DNA of 64,000 nucleotides. It comes from Ignavibacteriota bacterium (GTDB lineage: Bacteria > Bacteroidota > Ignavibacteria > Ignavibacteriales > Ignavibacteriaceae). The DNA lies in NCBI GenBank assembly GCA_013285405.1, contig CP053446.1:3147001-3211000 (forward strand). Direction: 5' to 3'. The translations under genes were made by a program, and so were the position numbers. The notes under the pieces were generated by a model that was not told the DNA's origin, made no database searches, and saw nothing but the letters and a program-made list of their open reading frames with translations. Shown one piece after another: positions 7,613-16,925 of this stretch (positions within the stretch are counted from its first letter, which is position 1; every line of letters begins with the position of its first letter).

Positions 7613-8336
7613 TATGGACTTGATAAAGGCACTGCTTAAATTATTTGGAACTCAACCCAACCCTTCTCTTGCCAAGAGAAGGGCTTGCTAATTGTGATGA
7701 CTTATCATCAACTTTCTGACAGAATTCTGTAATTAAACGATTTATTGGCATTAAGTCTCTGTCTTTTTAAGAAAGATTAGAAAGCTTTTTTAAGTGGACA
7801 GATACACAAATATCAGTTCAGACTATTCCATCAATACACCCTTTATGGACTTGATAAAAGCACTGCTTAAATTATTTGGAACTCAACCCAACCCTTCTCT
7901 TGCCAAGAGAAGGGCTTGCTAATTGTGATGACTTATCATCAACTTTCTGACAGAATTCTGTAATTAAACGATTTATTGGCATTAAGTCTCTGTCTTTTTA
8001 AGAAAGATTAGAGAGTTTTTTTTAAGTGGACAGATACACAAATATCAGTTCAGACTATTCCATCTATACACCCTTTATGGACTTGATAAAGGCACTGCTT
8101 AAATTATTTGGAACTCAACCCAACCTTTCTCTTACCAAGAGAAGGGCTTGCTAATTGTGATGACTTATCATCAACTTTCTGACAGAATTCTGTAATTAAA
8201 CGATTTATTGGCATTAAGTCACTGTCTTTTTAAGAAAGATTAGAGAGTTTTTTTTAAGTGGACAGATACACAAATATCAGTTCAGACTATTCCATCCATA
8301 CACCCTTTATGGACTTGATAAAGGCACTGCTTAAAT
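7613..8336. repeat. Three tandem 231-232-bp repeats plus a partial fourth unit
   Basis: Units start TATGGACTTGATAAA at 7613, 7844 and 8076, with a truncated fourth unit at 8308-8336; they differ at only a few positions. Each unit contains a strong hairpin (CCCTTCTCTT-loop-AAGAGAAGGG, one substitution in unit 3), a second palindrome TGATGA...TCATCA and a third around CAGAATTCTG. No open reading frame crosses the units. They lie between the divergent starts of intI and the next gene, so promoters for both must be in or beside them. The remaining 7507-7612 and 8337-8369 hold nothing I recognise. Confidence 0.9.
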
Positions 8337-8369
8337 TTACATTTCAAAAACAAAATCCTTGTTTCGTTA

Positions 8370-11300
8370 TTGAAATTAAGCATTCTTCACATCGTAATAT
8401 TATTTCTTTTAATTCCTTCTTTAGCTGAAGTATTAGCTCAGAATCAGTATGCTACTCATACGGTTACTGATACAATTCCGATTAATTTTGATAACCTTTA
8501 TAATATTTCAAGCGTTTCGATTATTCCATTCTCTGAAATGATAGAATTACGCAATCACATTCTTGAAAGATTCACCGATTATAATTTTTCATATTCAACG
8601 GCTACGTTTACTTTATCCGACACACTGCCATATTCTATTTTCGATACTTTGATAGTTACTTACGAAACAATAAGAATCGGTTTGAAAAAAGAATACAAGA
8701 AAAGATCGTTAGTACTCAAGTATGACGAAAAACGCGGCGATACTTTACAGGTTGTTCAGACTGAAACCGGAGGATTTACTCCTGAAGATATTTTTGGTCC
8801 GGGCTTACAAAAAAGCGGAACGTTGATAAGAGGTTTTACTGTCGGAACAACAAAAGATTTTTCTCTCAACAGCGGATTAAGATTACAACTTTCAGGAAAT
8901 ATTACTGAAGATATTGAAATAGTTGCTGCATTAACTGACCAGAACACTCCGATTCAACCGGAAGGGAATACCGAGCGACTTGAAGAAGTTGATAATGTTT
9001 TCATCCAGATAAAACATAAAAATGCGACAGGAACTTTTGGTGATTATAATTTGACAAACAGGAATGGTGAGTTCGGTGTTATAAACCGCAAGCTTCAGGG
9101 ATTGATGGGAACGGTGAACTTCAATCCTCATCAGGGTTATGTTGCAGTTGCAGGACAGCGGGGAAAATTTAATTCAATTAATTTCAACGGAACAGATGAA
9201 GTTCAGGGTCCATATAATTTAACTGGTTTAAACGGAGAGAAGGATATCGTTATACTTGCAGGAACTGAAAAAGTTTTTCTTGATGGAATTGAAATGATCC
9301 GCGGTGAAAATAATGATTACATAATTGAATACTCAAACGCTACAATAACTTTCACTCCGAAAAGATTAATTACAAACGCAAGCAGGATTGCAGTTGATTT
9401 TGAATATACTGATCGGAAATATTCCAGAAATTTTTTCGGTACCGGCGGACAATCATTATTTATTAATGACAAAATGAAAGTTGCATTCCAATATTTGCAG
9501 GAAGGTGATGATCAGGATGCACCGATTGATTTTGCCCTGTCAGAAGATGATAGACGAATACTAACAGAAGCTGGTGATGATCCACTGAAAGCAATTAAAT
9601 CAGGAGTAATACTTGCGCCGCTTGACTCTCTCGGTAATAGAAAAGGTATTTACCAGGCAATTGATACTTTAATTAATAATGAAACTTTTGTTTATTACCT
9701 CTATAATCCGGGCGATTCACTTTCATTATTTATAGTTTCATTCAGTTATGTTGGCGAAGGAAACGGTGATTACGTTCGTGAAGCTCTTGGTAAGTTTCGT
9801 TTTGTTGGAATTAAGCAGGGAGGTTACTTACCTGTAATTTTTCTTCCTCTTCCGCAGATTAAGCAATTAGGAAATTTGACTACTACAATAAATCCTTTTG
9901 AAAATGTTCAGCTTGATTTGGAATATGCAGGAAGTCTATGGGATAAAAACAGATTTTCAACTCTTGATGATGGAGATAATTATGGTTACGCCGCAAATGT
10001 TTCACTCAAAGTTATTCCGTCGAACATAAGTCTCGGTTCATTAAATCTTGGCAAAGCTGGTTTTTCATATAGAGAAAGATTCATCAATAAAAAATTTACT
10101 TCGACTGACAGATTCAATGAAGTTGAATTTGACAGAACCTATAACACCTCAGGTTCATCAACACAGGAAGATGAACAATTCAGAGAAGCCCGGTTAAATC
10201 TTATTCCAATTGAACAGTTAAGTATTTCTTCATTAGCAGGATTTCTTAAAAGAGGAGACTTATTTCAATCCAATAGATACAACAATGCAATAAGGTTTTC
10301 TGACCAGACTAATTATAATATTTTTTATAATCTGGATTTTGTTGATACAAAAAATCAAAATAACACCACCGATTGGTGGCGGCACTCCGGTGATGCTCAT
10401 TATGTTTTCTGGAATCTTATCAAACCGGGTTTCAATTATCTTGCTGAGAATAAAAAGGGATATGGTGCAAATAAAGATTCACTCATTTCAGGGAGTCTTG
10501 AGTATTATGAACTTAATCCATATCTCCAGCTGCTTGAGATTGAAGGACTCAGCTTCACGGCAAAATATTCACGCCGCGATGATTATCTGCCGATGGGTGG
10601 AAATATGACAAAGGAATCAATTGCAAGAGCGCAGATTTATGATCTTACTTACAGAGGAATTGAAGAAGTATCGACTACATTAAATCTTACTATCAGAAAT
10701 AAAAATTATTCTGAAACTTATAAGCAATCAGGTTTTTTGGACAGTGAACAATTGCTGATCAGGTCTCAATCAAAATTTACTTTCTGGGAAAAGATACTTA
10801 ACGGAGATTTGTATTATGAAGTATCAACTGAAAAACAGGCAAGACTTGAAAAAATATTTGTTCGTGTTGAGCAGGGAACAGGCAATTACAAATATCTCGG
10901 TGATCTGAATAACAATGGAATTGCTGATGATAATGAATTTGAACCAACTCTTTTTGATGGTGATTATGTTCTTGTAACTTTTCCGACAGACGAACTTTTT
11001 CCGGTTATCAATTTAAAGACAAATACCAGATGGAAAATTCAATATGCAGATATTTTTGATAAAAGTACTTTCATTGGAACCGTTCTCGAACCATTATCCA
11101 CAGAAACTTCCTGGAGGATTGAGGAGATTACCCGTGAAAGTGATCTTTCAAAAATTTATTTACTTCAGCTTAATTTCTATCAGCAGGAAGGTGTAACAAT
11201 CCGCGGAGCAAACTTTTTCCAGCAGGATATTTTTATAAATGAAAACAGACAGGACCTTTCTTTCAGGTTCAGATATTCGCAAAGGTTGGCAATGAGCGAA

Positions 11301-11849
11301 TTTAATACAGGTGTGGAAAACGGTTATAACAGAGAAAGAAGTTTGAGGATAAGATTCAGAATGATTAAAGAAGTTAGCAATCAAACTGATTTTATAAATC
11401 TTACTGATAATGTTTCTGCTCCTATGCCTTCAACCAGAAACAGACAGATTTCTGATAATAGTATAACAACAGATTTTTCATACAGACCAATTGGAACTGT
11501 GGAAGTCGGGTTGAAGATTAAAGTCGGAAAAAGTGAAGATAATTTTCCTGAATTACCAACAGTAATTGATTTGAATTCACAATCAGGCAGATTTAACCTT
11601 TCAATTGCACAAACAGGAAGATTGCGAATTGAAATTGAACGAACTGAGTTGATAGTAAATACAATGGAAAATATTATCCCGTTTGAAATGTTGAATGGCA
11701 ATCAAATTGGAAAAAATTATTACTGGCGATTAAATTTTGATTATCGAATCGCATCATTCTTACAAACTACTATTGGATATGATGGTCGCTTACAAGGTGA
11801 AAGCAGAACTGTTCACACAGCGAGAGCTGAAGCGAGAGCGTATTTTTAA
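8370..11849 (+). CDS. Large outer-membrane beta-barrel-type protein, 1159 aa
   Basis: A TTG start gives an N-terminal signal peptide (to about residue 24, PSLAEVLAQ); no in-frame ATG lies close upstream. Around residues 150-215 there is a block SGTLIRGFTVGTTKDFSLNS ... DQNTPIQPEGNTERLEEVDN that is shared with a family of large Bacteroidota outer-membrane proteins and resembles parts of the T9SS translocon SprA. The rest is long alternating aromatic/polar strands (for example FRFRYSQRLAMSEF), ending in RAEARAYF with a terminal Phe, as in outer-membrane barrels. SprA itself is about twice as long, so I do not call it SprA. The function may be surface structure or secretion; this is a fold-level call. 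Confidence 0.7.
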   Translation: MKLSILHIVILFLLIPSLAEVLAQNQYATHTVTDTIPINFDNLYNISSVSIIPFSEMIELRNHILERFTDYNFSYSTATFTLSDTLPYSIFDTLIVTYETIRIGLKKEYKKRSLVLKYDEKRGDTLQVVQTETGGFTPEDIFGPGLQKSGTLIRGFTVGTTKDFSLNSGLRLQLSGNITEDIEIVAALTDQNTPIQPEGNTERLEEVDNVFIQIKHKNATGTFGDYNLTNRNGEFGVINRKLQGLMGTVNFNPHQGYVAVAGQRGKFNSINFNGTDEVQGPYNLTGLNGEKDIVILAGTEKVFLDGIEMIRGENNDYIIEYSNATITFTPKRLITNASRIAVDFEYTDRKYSRNFFGTGGQSLFINDKMKVAFQYLQEGDDQDAPIDFALSEDDRRILTEAGDDPLKAIKSGVILAPLDSLGNRKGIYQAIDTLINNETFVYYLYNPGDSLSLFIVSFSYVGEGNGDYVREALGKFRFVGIKQGGYLPVIFLPLPQIKQLGNLTTTINPFENVQLDLEYAGSLWDKNRFSTLDDGDNYGYAANVSLKVIPSNISLGSLNLGKAGFSYRERFINKKFTSTDRFNEVEFDRTYNTSGSSTQEDEQFREARLNLIPIEQLSISSLAGFLKRGDLFQSNRYNNAIRFSDQTNYNIFYNLDFVDTKNQNNTTDWWRHSGDAHYVFWNLIKPGFNYLAENKKGYGANKDSLISGSLEYYELNPYLQLLEIEGLSFTAKYSRRDDYLPMGGNMTKESIARAQIYDLTYRGIEEVSTTLNLTIRNKNYSETYKQSGFLDSEQLLIRSQSKFTFWEKILNGDLYYEVSTEKQARLEKIFVRVEQGTGNYKYLGDLNNNGIADDNEFEPTLFDGDYVLVTFPTDELFPVINLKTNTRWKIQYADIFDKSTFIGTVLEPLSTETSWRIEEITRESDLSKIYLLQLNFYQQEGVTIRGANFFQQDIFINENRQDLSFRFRYSQRLAMSEFNTGVENGYNRERSLRIRFRMIKEVSNQTDFINLTDNVSAPMPSTRNRQISDNSITTDFSYRPIGTVEVGLKIKVGKSEDNFPELPTVIDLNSQSGRFNLSIAQTGRLRIEIERTELIVNTMENIIPFEMLNGNQIGKNYYWRLNFDYRIASFLQTTIGYDGRLQGESRTVHTARAEARAYF

Positions 11850-11930
11850 TTTATAATTTTTAATTTATAATTTATAATGAACAATGGATGTAAAGTGATT
11901 TTTAAAAGTTGTTAAGCAGGGAAAAAGAAT

Positions 11931-12389
11931 ATGAAACTAATTTCAAATCTGATTGAAGCACATATTTTTCGTGAATCAAAAAACGGAATAGAGTTTTTAT
12001 TATTGAAAAGATCTGAAGGACAGCCATACCCCGGTTTGTGGCAGATGGTAACAGGCAAAATAAAATCCAATGAAAAAGCATATCAGACTGCTTTGAGAGA
12101 AATAAAAGAAGAAACGGGTTTAACTCCTGTTCAGTTTTGGGTTGCACCAACAGTTAATTCTTTCTACGAACCCATAGGTGAAAATATTTGTCTGATTCCT
12201 GTGTTTGCAGCAAGAGTTGAATCAGACAAAATAAAATTAAGTTCTGAACACACAGAATATCAGTGGGTTGATAAATCAACAGCGCAAAAGCTGCTTGCGT
12301 GGGAAGGACAGCGTAAAGCAGTACAGATTATTGAAGATTATTTTCTGAGTGAAAAGAGTTTCCTTCATTTTGTTGAAATAAAAATTTAA
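11931..12389 (+). CDS. Nudix hydrolase, 152 aa
   Basis: Hydrolyses a nucleoside diphosphate linked to some moiety X. The complete Nudix box (G-x5-E-x7-R-E-x2-E-E-x-G-L) spans residues 42-64, with Gly42, Glu48, Arg56, Glu57, Glu60 and Glu61 all present. GLWQMVTGKI before the box and EHTEYQWVDKSTA after it resemble dATP/dihydroneopterin triphosphate pyrophosphatases, so a role in folate synthesis or nucleotide cleaning is possible but not proven. It stands alone, with ATG preceded by a GGGAAAAAG stretch and AT-rich repeats on both sides. Confidence 0.85.
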   Translation: MKLISNLIEAHIFRESKNGIEFLLLKRSEGQPYPGLWQMVTGKIKSNEKAYQTALREIKEETGLTPVQFWVAPTVNSFYEPIGENICLIPVFAARVESDKIKLSSEHTEYQWVDKSTAQKLLAWEGQRKAVQIIEDYFLSEKSFLHFVEIKI

Positions 12390-12391
12390 GA

Positions 12392-12535
12392 AATAGCTAA
12401 TTTCAAGCATCAGATTTCAAATAATATTCAAGTGTCAATATTTAAATAACAATTTAAGTAGAGATTGAATATTGATGATTGGAAATTTAAATTTATTTGA
12501 GATTCGAATTTTGTTATTTAGTAATTCAAATAATT
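12392..12535. repeat. AT-rich dispersed inverted-repeat element
   Basis: A 140-bp non-coding stretch made of degenerate words such as GATTTCAAATAATATTCAAG on the left and TTATTTGAGATTCGAA on the right; the right half resembles the reverse complement of the left. The wording is typical of AT-rich dispersed intergenic palindromes. No gene is present. Its role is unknown. Confidence 0.35.
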
Positions 12536-12599
12536 GTGCACTCAGGCTACTTTTAATTATTTTTGAATAAATTTTTTAATTGTTTTCAAGGAAATTGAT

Positions 12600-13517
12600 T
12601 TGAGTTTACTCGTTGTTGGTTCTGTTGCATTGGACTCCGTTGAAACTCCGTTTGACAAAATAGATGACGCTCTTGGAGGTTCAGCTACATACATTTCACT
12701 TGCTGCAAGTTATTTTTCCGCTCCGGTCGAGTTAATCGGTGTTGTGGGGAATGATTTTCCCAAAAAATATATTGAGATGCTTGAGCAGCACAATATTGGG
12801 CTTGAAGGATTACAGATAATCGAGGGAGAAAAAACTTTCCGCTGGGGAGGAAAGTATCATTACGATCTGAATTTTCGCGATACATTATTTACTGAGCTAA
12901 ATGCATTTCAAAATTTCAATCCAATAATCCCTGAAAAATTCAGAAAAGCAAAATACATCTGTCTTGGAAATATTGACCCAATTTTACAGATGAAAGTTCT
13001 TGACCAGGTTTCAGATCCGCAGTTTGTGGTTTGTGATACTATGAACCTTTGGATAAATACAATGAAGAACGACCTGTTAAAATTATTAAAACGGGTTACA
13101 GTTTTTATTCTGAATGATTCAGAAGCCAGAATGCTGACCGAAGAACCAAACCTGATAAAAGCCGCCAAACAAATTCGTCAAATGGGTCCCGAAATTTTAA
13201 TTATTAAAAAAGGTGAACACGGTGCAATGCTGTTCACTGAAGATACTATTTTTTCTGCACCGGCATATCCAATGGAAATGATTTTAGATCCCACAGGCGC
13301 AGGTGATACATTCGCCGGTGGGTTCATCGGGTATTTACATCATAAACGTGAACTTAATTCTGAAAATATTAAAAGAGCAATAATATACGGCAGCACAATG
13401 GCTTCCTTTTGTGTTGAACAGTTTAGCACAAATGGATTGGAAAATTTATCATACCTAAAAATTCAGGATCGGTTCAGAGAATTCAAGAAAATATCCAACT
13501 TTAATGAAACCAACTGA
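12600..13517 (+). CDS. PfkB-family (ribokinase-like) sugar/nucleoside kinase, 305 aa
   Basis: An ATP-dependent kinase phosphorylating a hydroxymethyl group. The signature DPTGAGDTFAGGF with catalytic Asp236 forms the anion hole; an N-terminal GGSATYISLAASYF matches the first PfkB signature. Start is TTG, with the first residues MSLLVVGSVALDSVE typical of the first beta strand. A possible promoter (TTG at 12534, TATTTTTG at 12558-12565, 21-nt spacer) precedes it. Its last 14 bases overlap mtnA, so the two are translated together. The substrate is therefore likely a methylthio- or deoxy-ribose, or a ribose phosphate; that is inference from context. Confidence 0.85.
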   Translation: MSLLVVGSVALDSVETPFDKIDDALGGSATYISLAASYFSAPVELIGVVGNDFPKKYIEMLEQHNIGLEGLQIIEGEKTFRWGGKYHYDLNFRDTLFTELNAFQNFNPIIPEKFRKAKYICLGNIDPILQMKVLDQVSDPQFVVCDTMNLWINTMKNDLLKLLKRVTVFILNDSEARMLTEEPNLIKAAKQIRQMGPEILIIKKGEHGAMLFTEDTIFSAPAYPMEMILDPTGAGDTFAGGFIGYLHHKRELNSENIKRAIIYGSTMASFCVEQFSTNGLENLSYLKIQDRFREFKKISNFNETN

Positions 13518-14539
13518 ATACTTTTCTATCAAGCTTGTCCAGAAGGACTCCTATGGAGAAAATGATAAACTGATTTTTCTCGATCAGACAAAACTTCCAC
13601 TCGAAGAAAATTATATTGAAACTGATGATTACAATCGAATTGCAAAAGCGATTGAGAAGCTGGAAGTTCGAGGTGCACCATTAATCGGAATTTCTGCTGC
13701 TTATGCACTGGCACTTTCGATAAAGAATGTCAAATCTGAAATTGAAAGTAAATTCAACTCTGCTTATAAACGTTTGGCTGAGACACGCCCAACAGCAGTT
13801 AATTTATTTCAGGCATTGGATGAGATGAAGGAAACATTCGAAAGCATTACCGATAAAACTTCAGCGTATGAAATTTTAAAATCAAAAGCAATTGAAATTC
13901 ACAAAAGAGACGAAGAATATTGTTTACGTATTGGTAGAAATGGTTTGAGTCTGTTCAAACGCAAATCTAATGTGCTTACTCATTGCAACACTGGTAAGCT
14001 TGCTACAGGTGGAATTGGGTACAGCTTTCGGAATTATAAAAACTGCTTTTGAAAATGGATTGGTAAATCATGTTTTTGCAGATGAAACACGTCCACTTCT
14101 GCAAGGTTTACGGCTCACAAGCTTTGAACTGAGAAGAAGTGGAATTCCATTTACAATGCAGACTGATTCATCTGCTGCAGAACTTATGAAGCAGGGAAAA
14201 GTTGATCTTGTAATCACAGGCGCTGACAGGATTGCACTCAACGGTGATTCAGCAAATAAAATTGGAACTTATAATCTGGCAATCCTGGCAAATTATCATA
14301 ATATTCCTTTTTATATAGCTGCTCCTTCTACAACGATTGATAAAAAAATTTCTTCCGGACAAGAAATTGTGATTGAGTACAGAAATAAAAAGGAACTCCT
14401 TTATTTTGGCGATACATTAATTACTTCTGAACAATTTGAAGCGTTCACACCTGCGTTTGATGTAACTCAGGCTCATCTTATTTCAGGAATTATAACTGAA
14501 GAAGGATTATTTACTTTTCCTTATAACTTCATGCAATGA
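13504..14539 (+). pseudogene. mtnA: S-methyl-5-thioribose-1-phosphate isomerase gene, frameshifted
   Basis: MtnA converts 5-methylthioribose-1-phosphate to the ribulose form in methionine salvage. The first frame (13504-14052) has the N-terminal half with KLEVRGAPLIGISAAYALAL and the catalytic Cys161 (THCNTG). At GGG 14017-14019 the similarity jumps to the next frame, which continues GTAFGIIKTAF ... HVFADETRPLLQG, catalytic Asp241 (GADRIALNGD) and NKIGTYNLA, to 14539. Removing one G gives an intact ~344-residue protein of normal length, with ATGGIGTAFG across the junction. A single-base homopolymer difference may be a sequencing error or a genuine recent mutation. The gene overlaps the kinase by 14 bp and recO by 4 bp. 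Confidence 0.85.
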
Positions 14540-15279
14540 GCGAAATCCTTAAAACTGAAGCTGTAGTTTTAAGTAAGATGAACTATGGCGACTCAAGCAG
14601 TATTGTTTCAATGTTTACTGAAGATTACGGTAAAATAAGTTTGATAGTTAAAGGAGCGAGATCTCCAAAATCAAAGTACGGGAAAATTGTTGACCCGTTA
14701 AACTACATCTCGATTGTTTTCTACAAAAAAGAATCAAGAGAAATTCAATTATTATCACAGGCAGATTTGATTGAATATTATCATAAAATCAAAAGTGATA
14801 TTGAAAAAATCAAATATGCGCTCGCAGTAATCGAACTTGTAAAATATATGCTTGCTGATTCTGAGATAAACAAGAAAATTTTCAGAGGTACAGTCAGAAT
14901 TCTCTCCCGAATGGACGCAGGCGAAGAAAATCCTGAAATCAGTTTTGGTAGATTCTTTTATTTTATGCTTAAAGAAGCAGGCTACGAAATCCAGTTAAAT
15001 TCCTGTGCTATCTGTGGTAAAACTGAGTTTAAGGGAAATTTGTATTACAATTTTGATAAAGGATTGATATGCGGTGAATGCAAAAGAACAGTGGTTGAAA
15101 TTTATGATATAAATTCGGAACTTTTGACATATCTGAAATGTCTAAAGTACAATGAATCTGTAGATAGTTTCAGTAATTCAGTCAGACATAAAGCTATAAC
15201 TTTTATGGAAAGACATCTGAAATATCATTTATCGGATTTCAAAGGATTAAGTTCAATAAATTTGTTTAACGAGAGGTAG
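14536..15279 (+). CDS. recO: DNA repair protein RecO, 247 aa
   Basis: RecO loads RecA onto SSB-coated single strands in the RecFOR pathway. The N-terminal OB fold is recognisable (KTEAVVLSKMNYGDSSSIVS, then GKISLIVKGARSPKSKYG), followed by a helical region and a zinc-binding motif CAICG...CGEC at about residues 155-182. Length is normal. The ATG overlaps the stop of mtnA as ATGA, so it is translationally coupled to the upstream genes. Confidence 0.92.
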   Translation: MSEILKTEAVVLSKMNYGDSSSIVSMFTEDYGKISLIVKGARSPKSKYGKIVDPLNYISIVFYKKESREIQLLSQADLIEYYHKIKSDIEKIKYALAVIELVKYMLADSEINKKIFRGTVRILSRMDAGEENPEISFGRFFYFMLKEAGYEIQLNSCAICGKTEFKGNLYYNFDKGLICGECKRTVVEIYDINSELLTYLKCLKYNESVDSFSNSVRHKAITFMERHLKYHLSDFKGLSSINLFNER

Positions 15280-15349
15280 TATCGCCATAATTTTACTATC
15301 CTGAAATAATCAGGACAATTTAACTAAGGAAAATACATTGGGAGATAAA

Positions 15350-16834
15350 ATGAAAACAAAAGGAATTGTAGGTGCACTTACGCTATTATTCATAGGAATA
15401 TTATTCGGTGCAATACTTGTTTCTGGATTCGGATTAGTCAGACCCGGACTCGCAGATATAAATCTTGGTGCAAATGAACCACCTGTAAAATTGGATGCTG
15501 ATGCTTCCTCTTTTAGTCAGGCTTTTATTGAAGTAGCTGCAAAAGTTACTCCAGCAATCGTTCAAATCACCGTCGTTTCTGAAAGAGAAAACCCACACAG
15601 CGATTGGTTTTTCTTTCCATTTAAAGATATGCCAAAAGAACAACGAGGTTCTGGCAGCGGAATAATCATTTCTCAGGATGGTTACATCGTCACAAATAAT
15701 CACGTAGTTGAAAATGCAAGTAAAGTAACTGTCGGTCTTTCTGATAAAAGACAGTTTGATGCAACTATTGTAGGAACTGATCCGCTAACCGACCTTGCGG
15801 TAGTTAAAATTGATGCAAGCAATTTACCAGTTGCATTTTTGGGAAATTCAGAAAACTTGAAAGTTGGTCAATGGGTGATGGCAATTGGAAATCCATTATC
15901 ATTGAGCTCAACTGTCACGGCTGGAATTGTTAGTGCAATAGGTCGCGGGCAGCTTGGATTGATCCGTGATAGTTATGGAGTTGAAAATTTTATTCAAACA
16001 GATGCAGCAATCAATCCGGGAAATAGTGGTGGAGCGCTTGTTGACCTGTCAGGCGCTGTGATCGGAATTAATTCTGCAATTGCTTCCGGCGGTGGTGGAA
16101 CGTACATCGGTTATGGGTTTGCTATTCCTATTAACCTTGCAAAAGCAGTATCACAGGATTTAATTGCTCACGGAAAAGTCAGCAGAGGTTATATAGGTAT
16201 TAACATTGGTGAAGTTGATGATGCACTCGCAAAATCATTGGGGATGGATAAACCTAAAGGAATTATTATTCAGGGAATTGTTGAAGATGGTGCAGCTTCA
16301 AAATCTGATCTCAGAGCTGGAGATATTATTCTTGATATAGATGGTCGTGAAGTAAACAAACCTAATGAACTGCAAAGTTATGTTGCAGCTCTTACAGCAG
16401 GTACCACTGTAAAACTTAAAATTTATAGAAATGGTGAAACTCTTGAGAGGAAGGTAACACTTAAAGCCCGTGATGAGGATTCGAAAACCGAACCTATATC
16501 CAACAAAGATGATTCTATGGAAAAAGATAATTCCGGCTCAGGCACTGCAACATTTGATAACATTGGTTTGACGGTTAAGAATTTAACTAATAATGACAAG
16601 ACCGAGTTTAAACTTGATAACGGTATTTTGATTACCAATGTTAAACCATTCAGTAAAGCCGAAGATCAGCGTTTGTTTGCAGGATTGATTATTACTGAAG
16701 CTAACAAAGAGAAAGTAAATAATGTAAATGATTTCAGAAGAATAGTTGATGAAAAAAAAGGAAGTGCACTATTGATTAAAGTAGTAGATAAGGATGGAAA
16801 TAACAGATTTGTTGGTATCGAAATTCCAGAATAA
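15350..16834 (+). CDS. htrA: HtrA/DegP-type periplasmic serine protease, 494 aa
   Basis: An envelope protease/chaperone that degrades misfolded exported proteins. I choose the ATG at 15350 because GGGAGA lies 5 nt upstream; the TTG at 15338 would overlap it. One N-terminal membrane segment or signal (residues about 7-27) precedes a trypsin-like domain with the triad His118 (NNHVVE), Asp148 (DLAVVK) and Ser226 (NPGNSGGA). Two PDZ domains follow (about 270-360 and 400-490), the first with RGYIGINI. A rho-independent terminator follows directly. A 5'-leader of about 70 nt separates it from recO. Confidence 0.92.
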   Translation: MKTKGIVGALTLLFIGILFGAILVSGFGLVRPGLADINLGANEPPVKLDADASSFSQAFIEVAAKVTPAIVQITVVSERENPHSDWFFFPFKDMPKEQRGSGSGIIISQDGYIVTNNHVVENASKVTVGLSDKRQFDATIVGTDPLTDLAVVKIDASNLPVAFLGNSENLKVGQWVMAIGNPLSLSSTVTAGIVSAIGRGQLGLIRDSYGVENFIQTDAAINPGNSGGALVDLSGAVIGINSAIASGGGGTYIGYGFAIPINLAKAVSQDLIAHGKVSRGYIGINIGEVDDALAKSLGMDKPKGIIIQGIVEDGAASKSDLRAGDIILDIDGREVNKPNELQSYVAALTAGTTVKLKIYRNGETLERKVTLKARDEDSKTEPISNKDDSMEKDNSGSGTATFDNIGLTVKNLTNNDKTEFKLDNGILITNVKPFSKAEDQRLFAGLIITEANKEKVNNVNDFRRIVDEKKGSALLIKVVDKDGNNRFVGIEIPE

Positions 16835-16860
16835 TATTTGAATCGAATGAATCTACGCAA

Positions 16861-16893
16861 AACGTCCCAATTTTTATCGGGACGTTTTTTTTT
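16861..16893 (+). terminator. Rho-independent terminator after htrA
   Basis: Inverted repeat AACGTCCC (16861-16868) and GGGACGTT (16879-16886) with a 10-nt loop, followed by a T run to 16893. The T run is continuous with TATATTTG (16893-16900), which fits a TAnnTTTG promoter element for aroC. Confidence 0.85.
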
Positions 16894-16925
16894 ATATTTG
16901 TTTATAAACTAAAATTAATAATTTA

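Noticed and set aside
7613..8336. CRISPR array
   Set aside because: The repeats are 231-232 bp, directly abutting with no spacers, and no cas gene is near.
8370..11849. T9SS translocon protein SprA
   Set aside because: It shares a motif block with SprA-like proteins but is about half the length, and no other T9SS component is adjacent.
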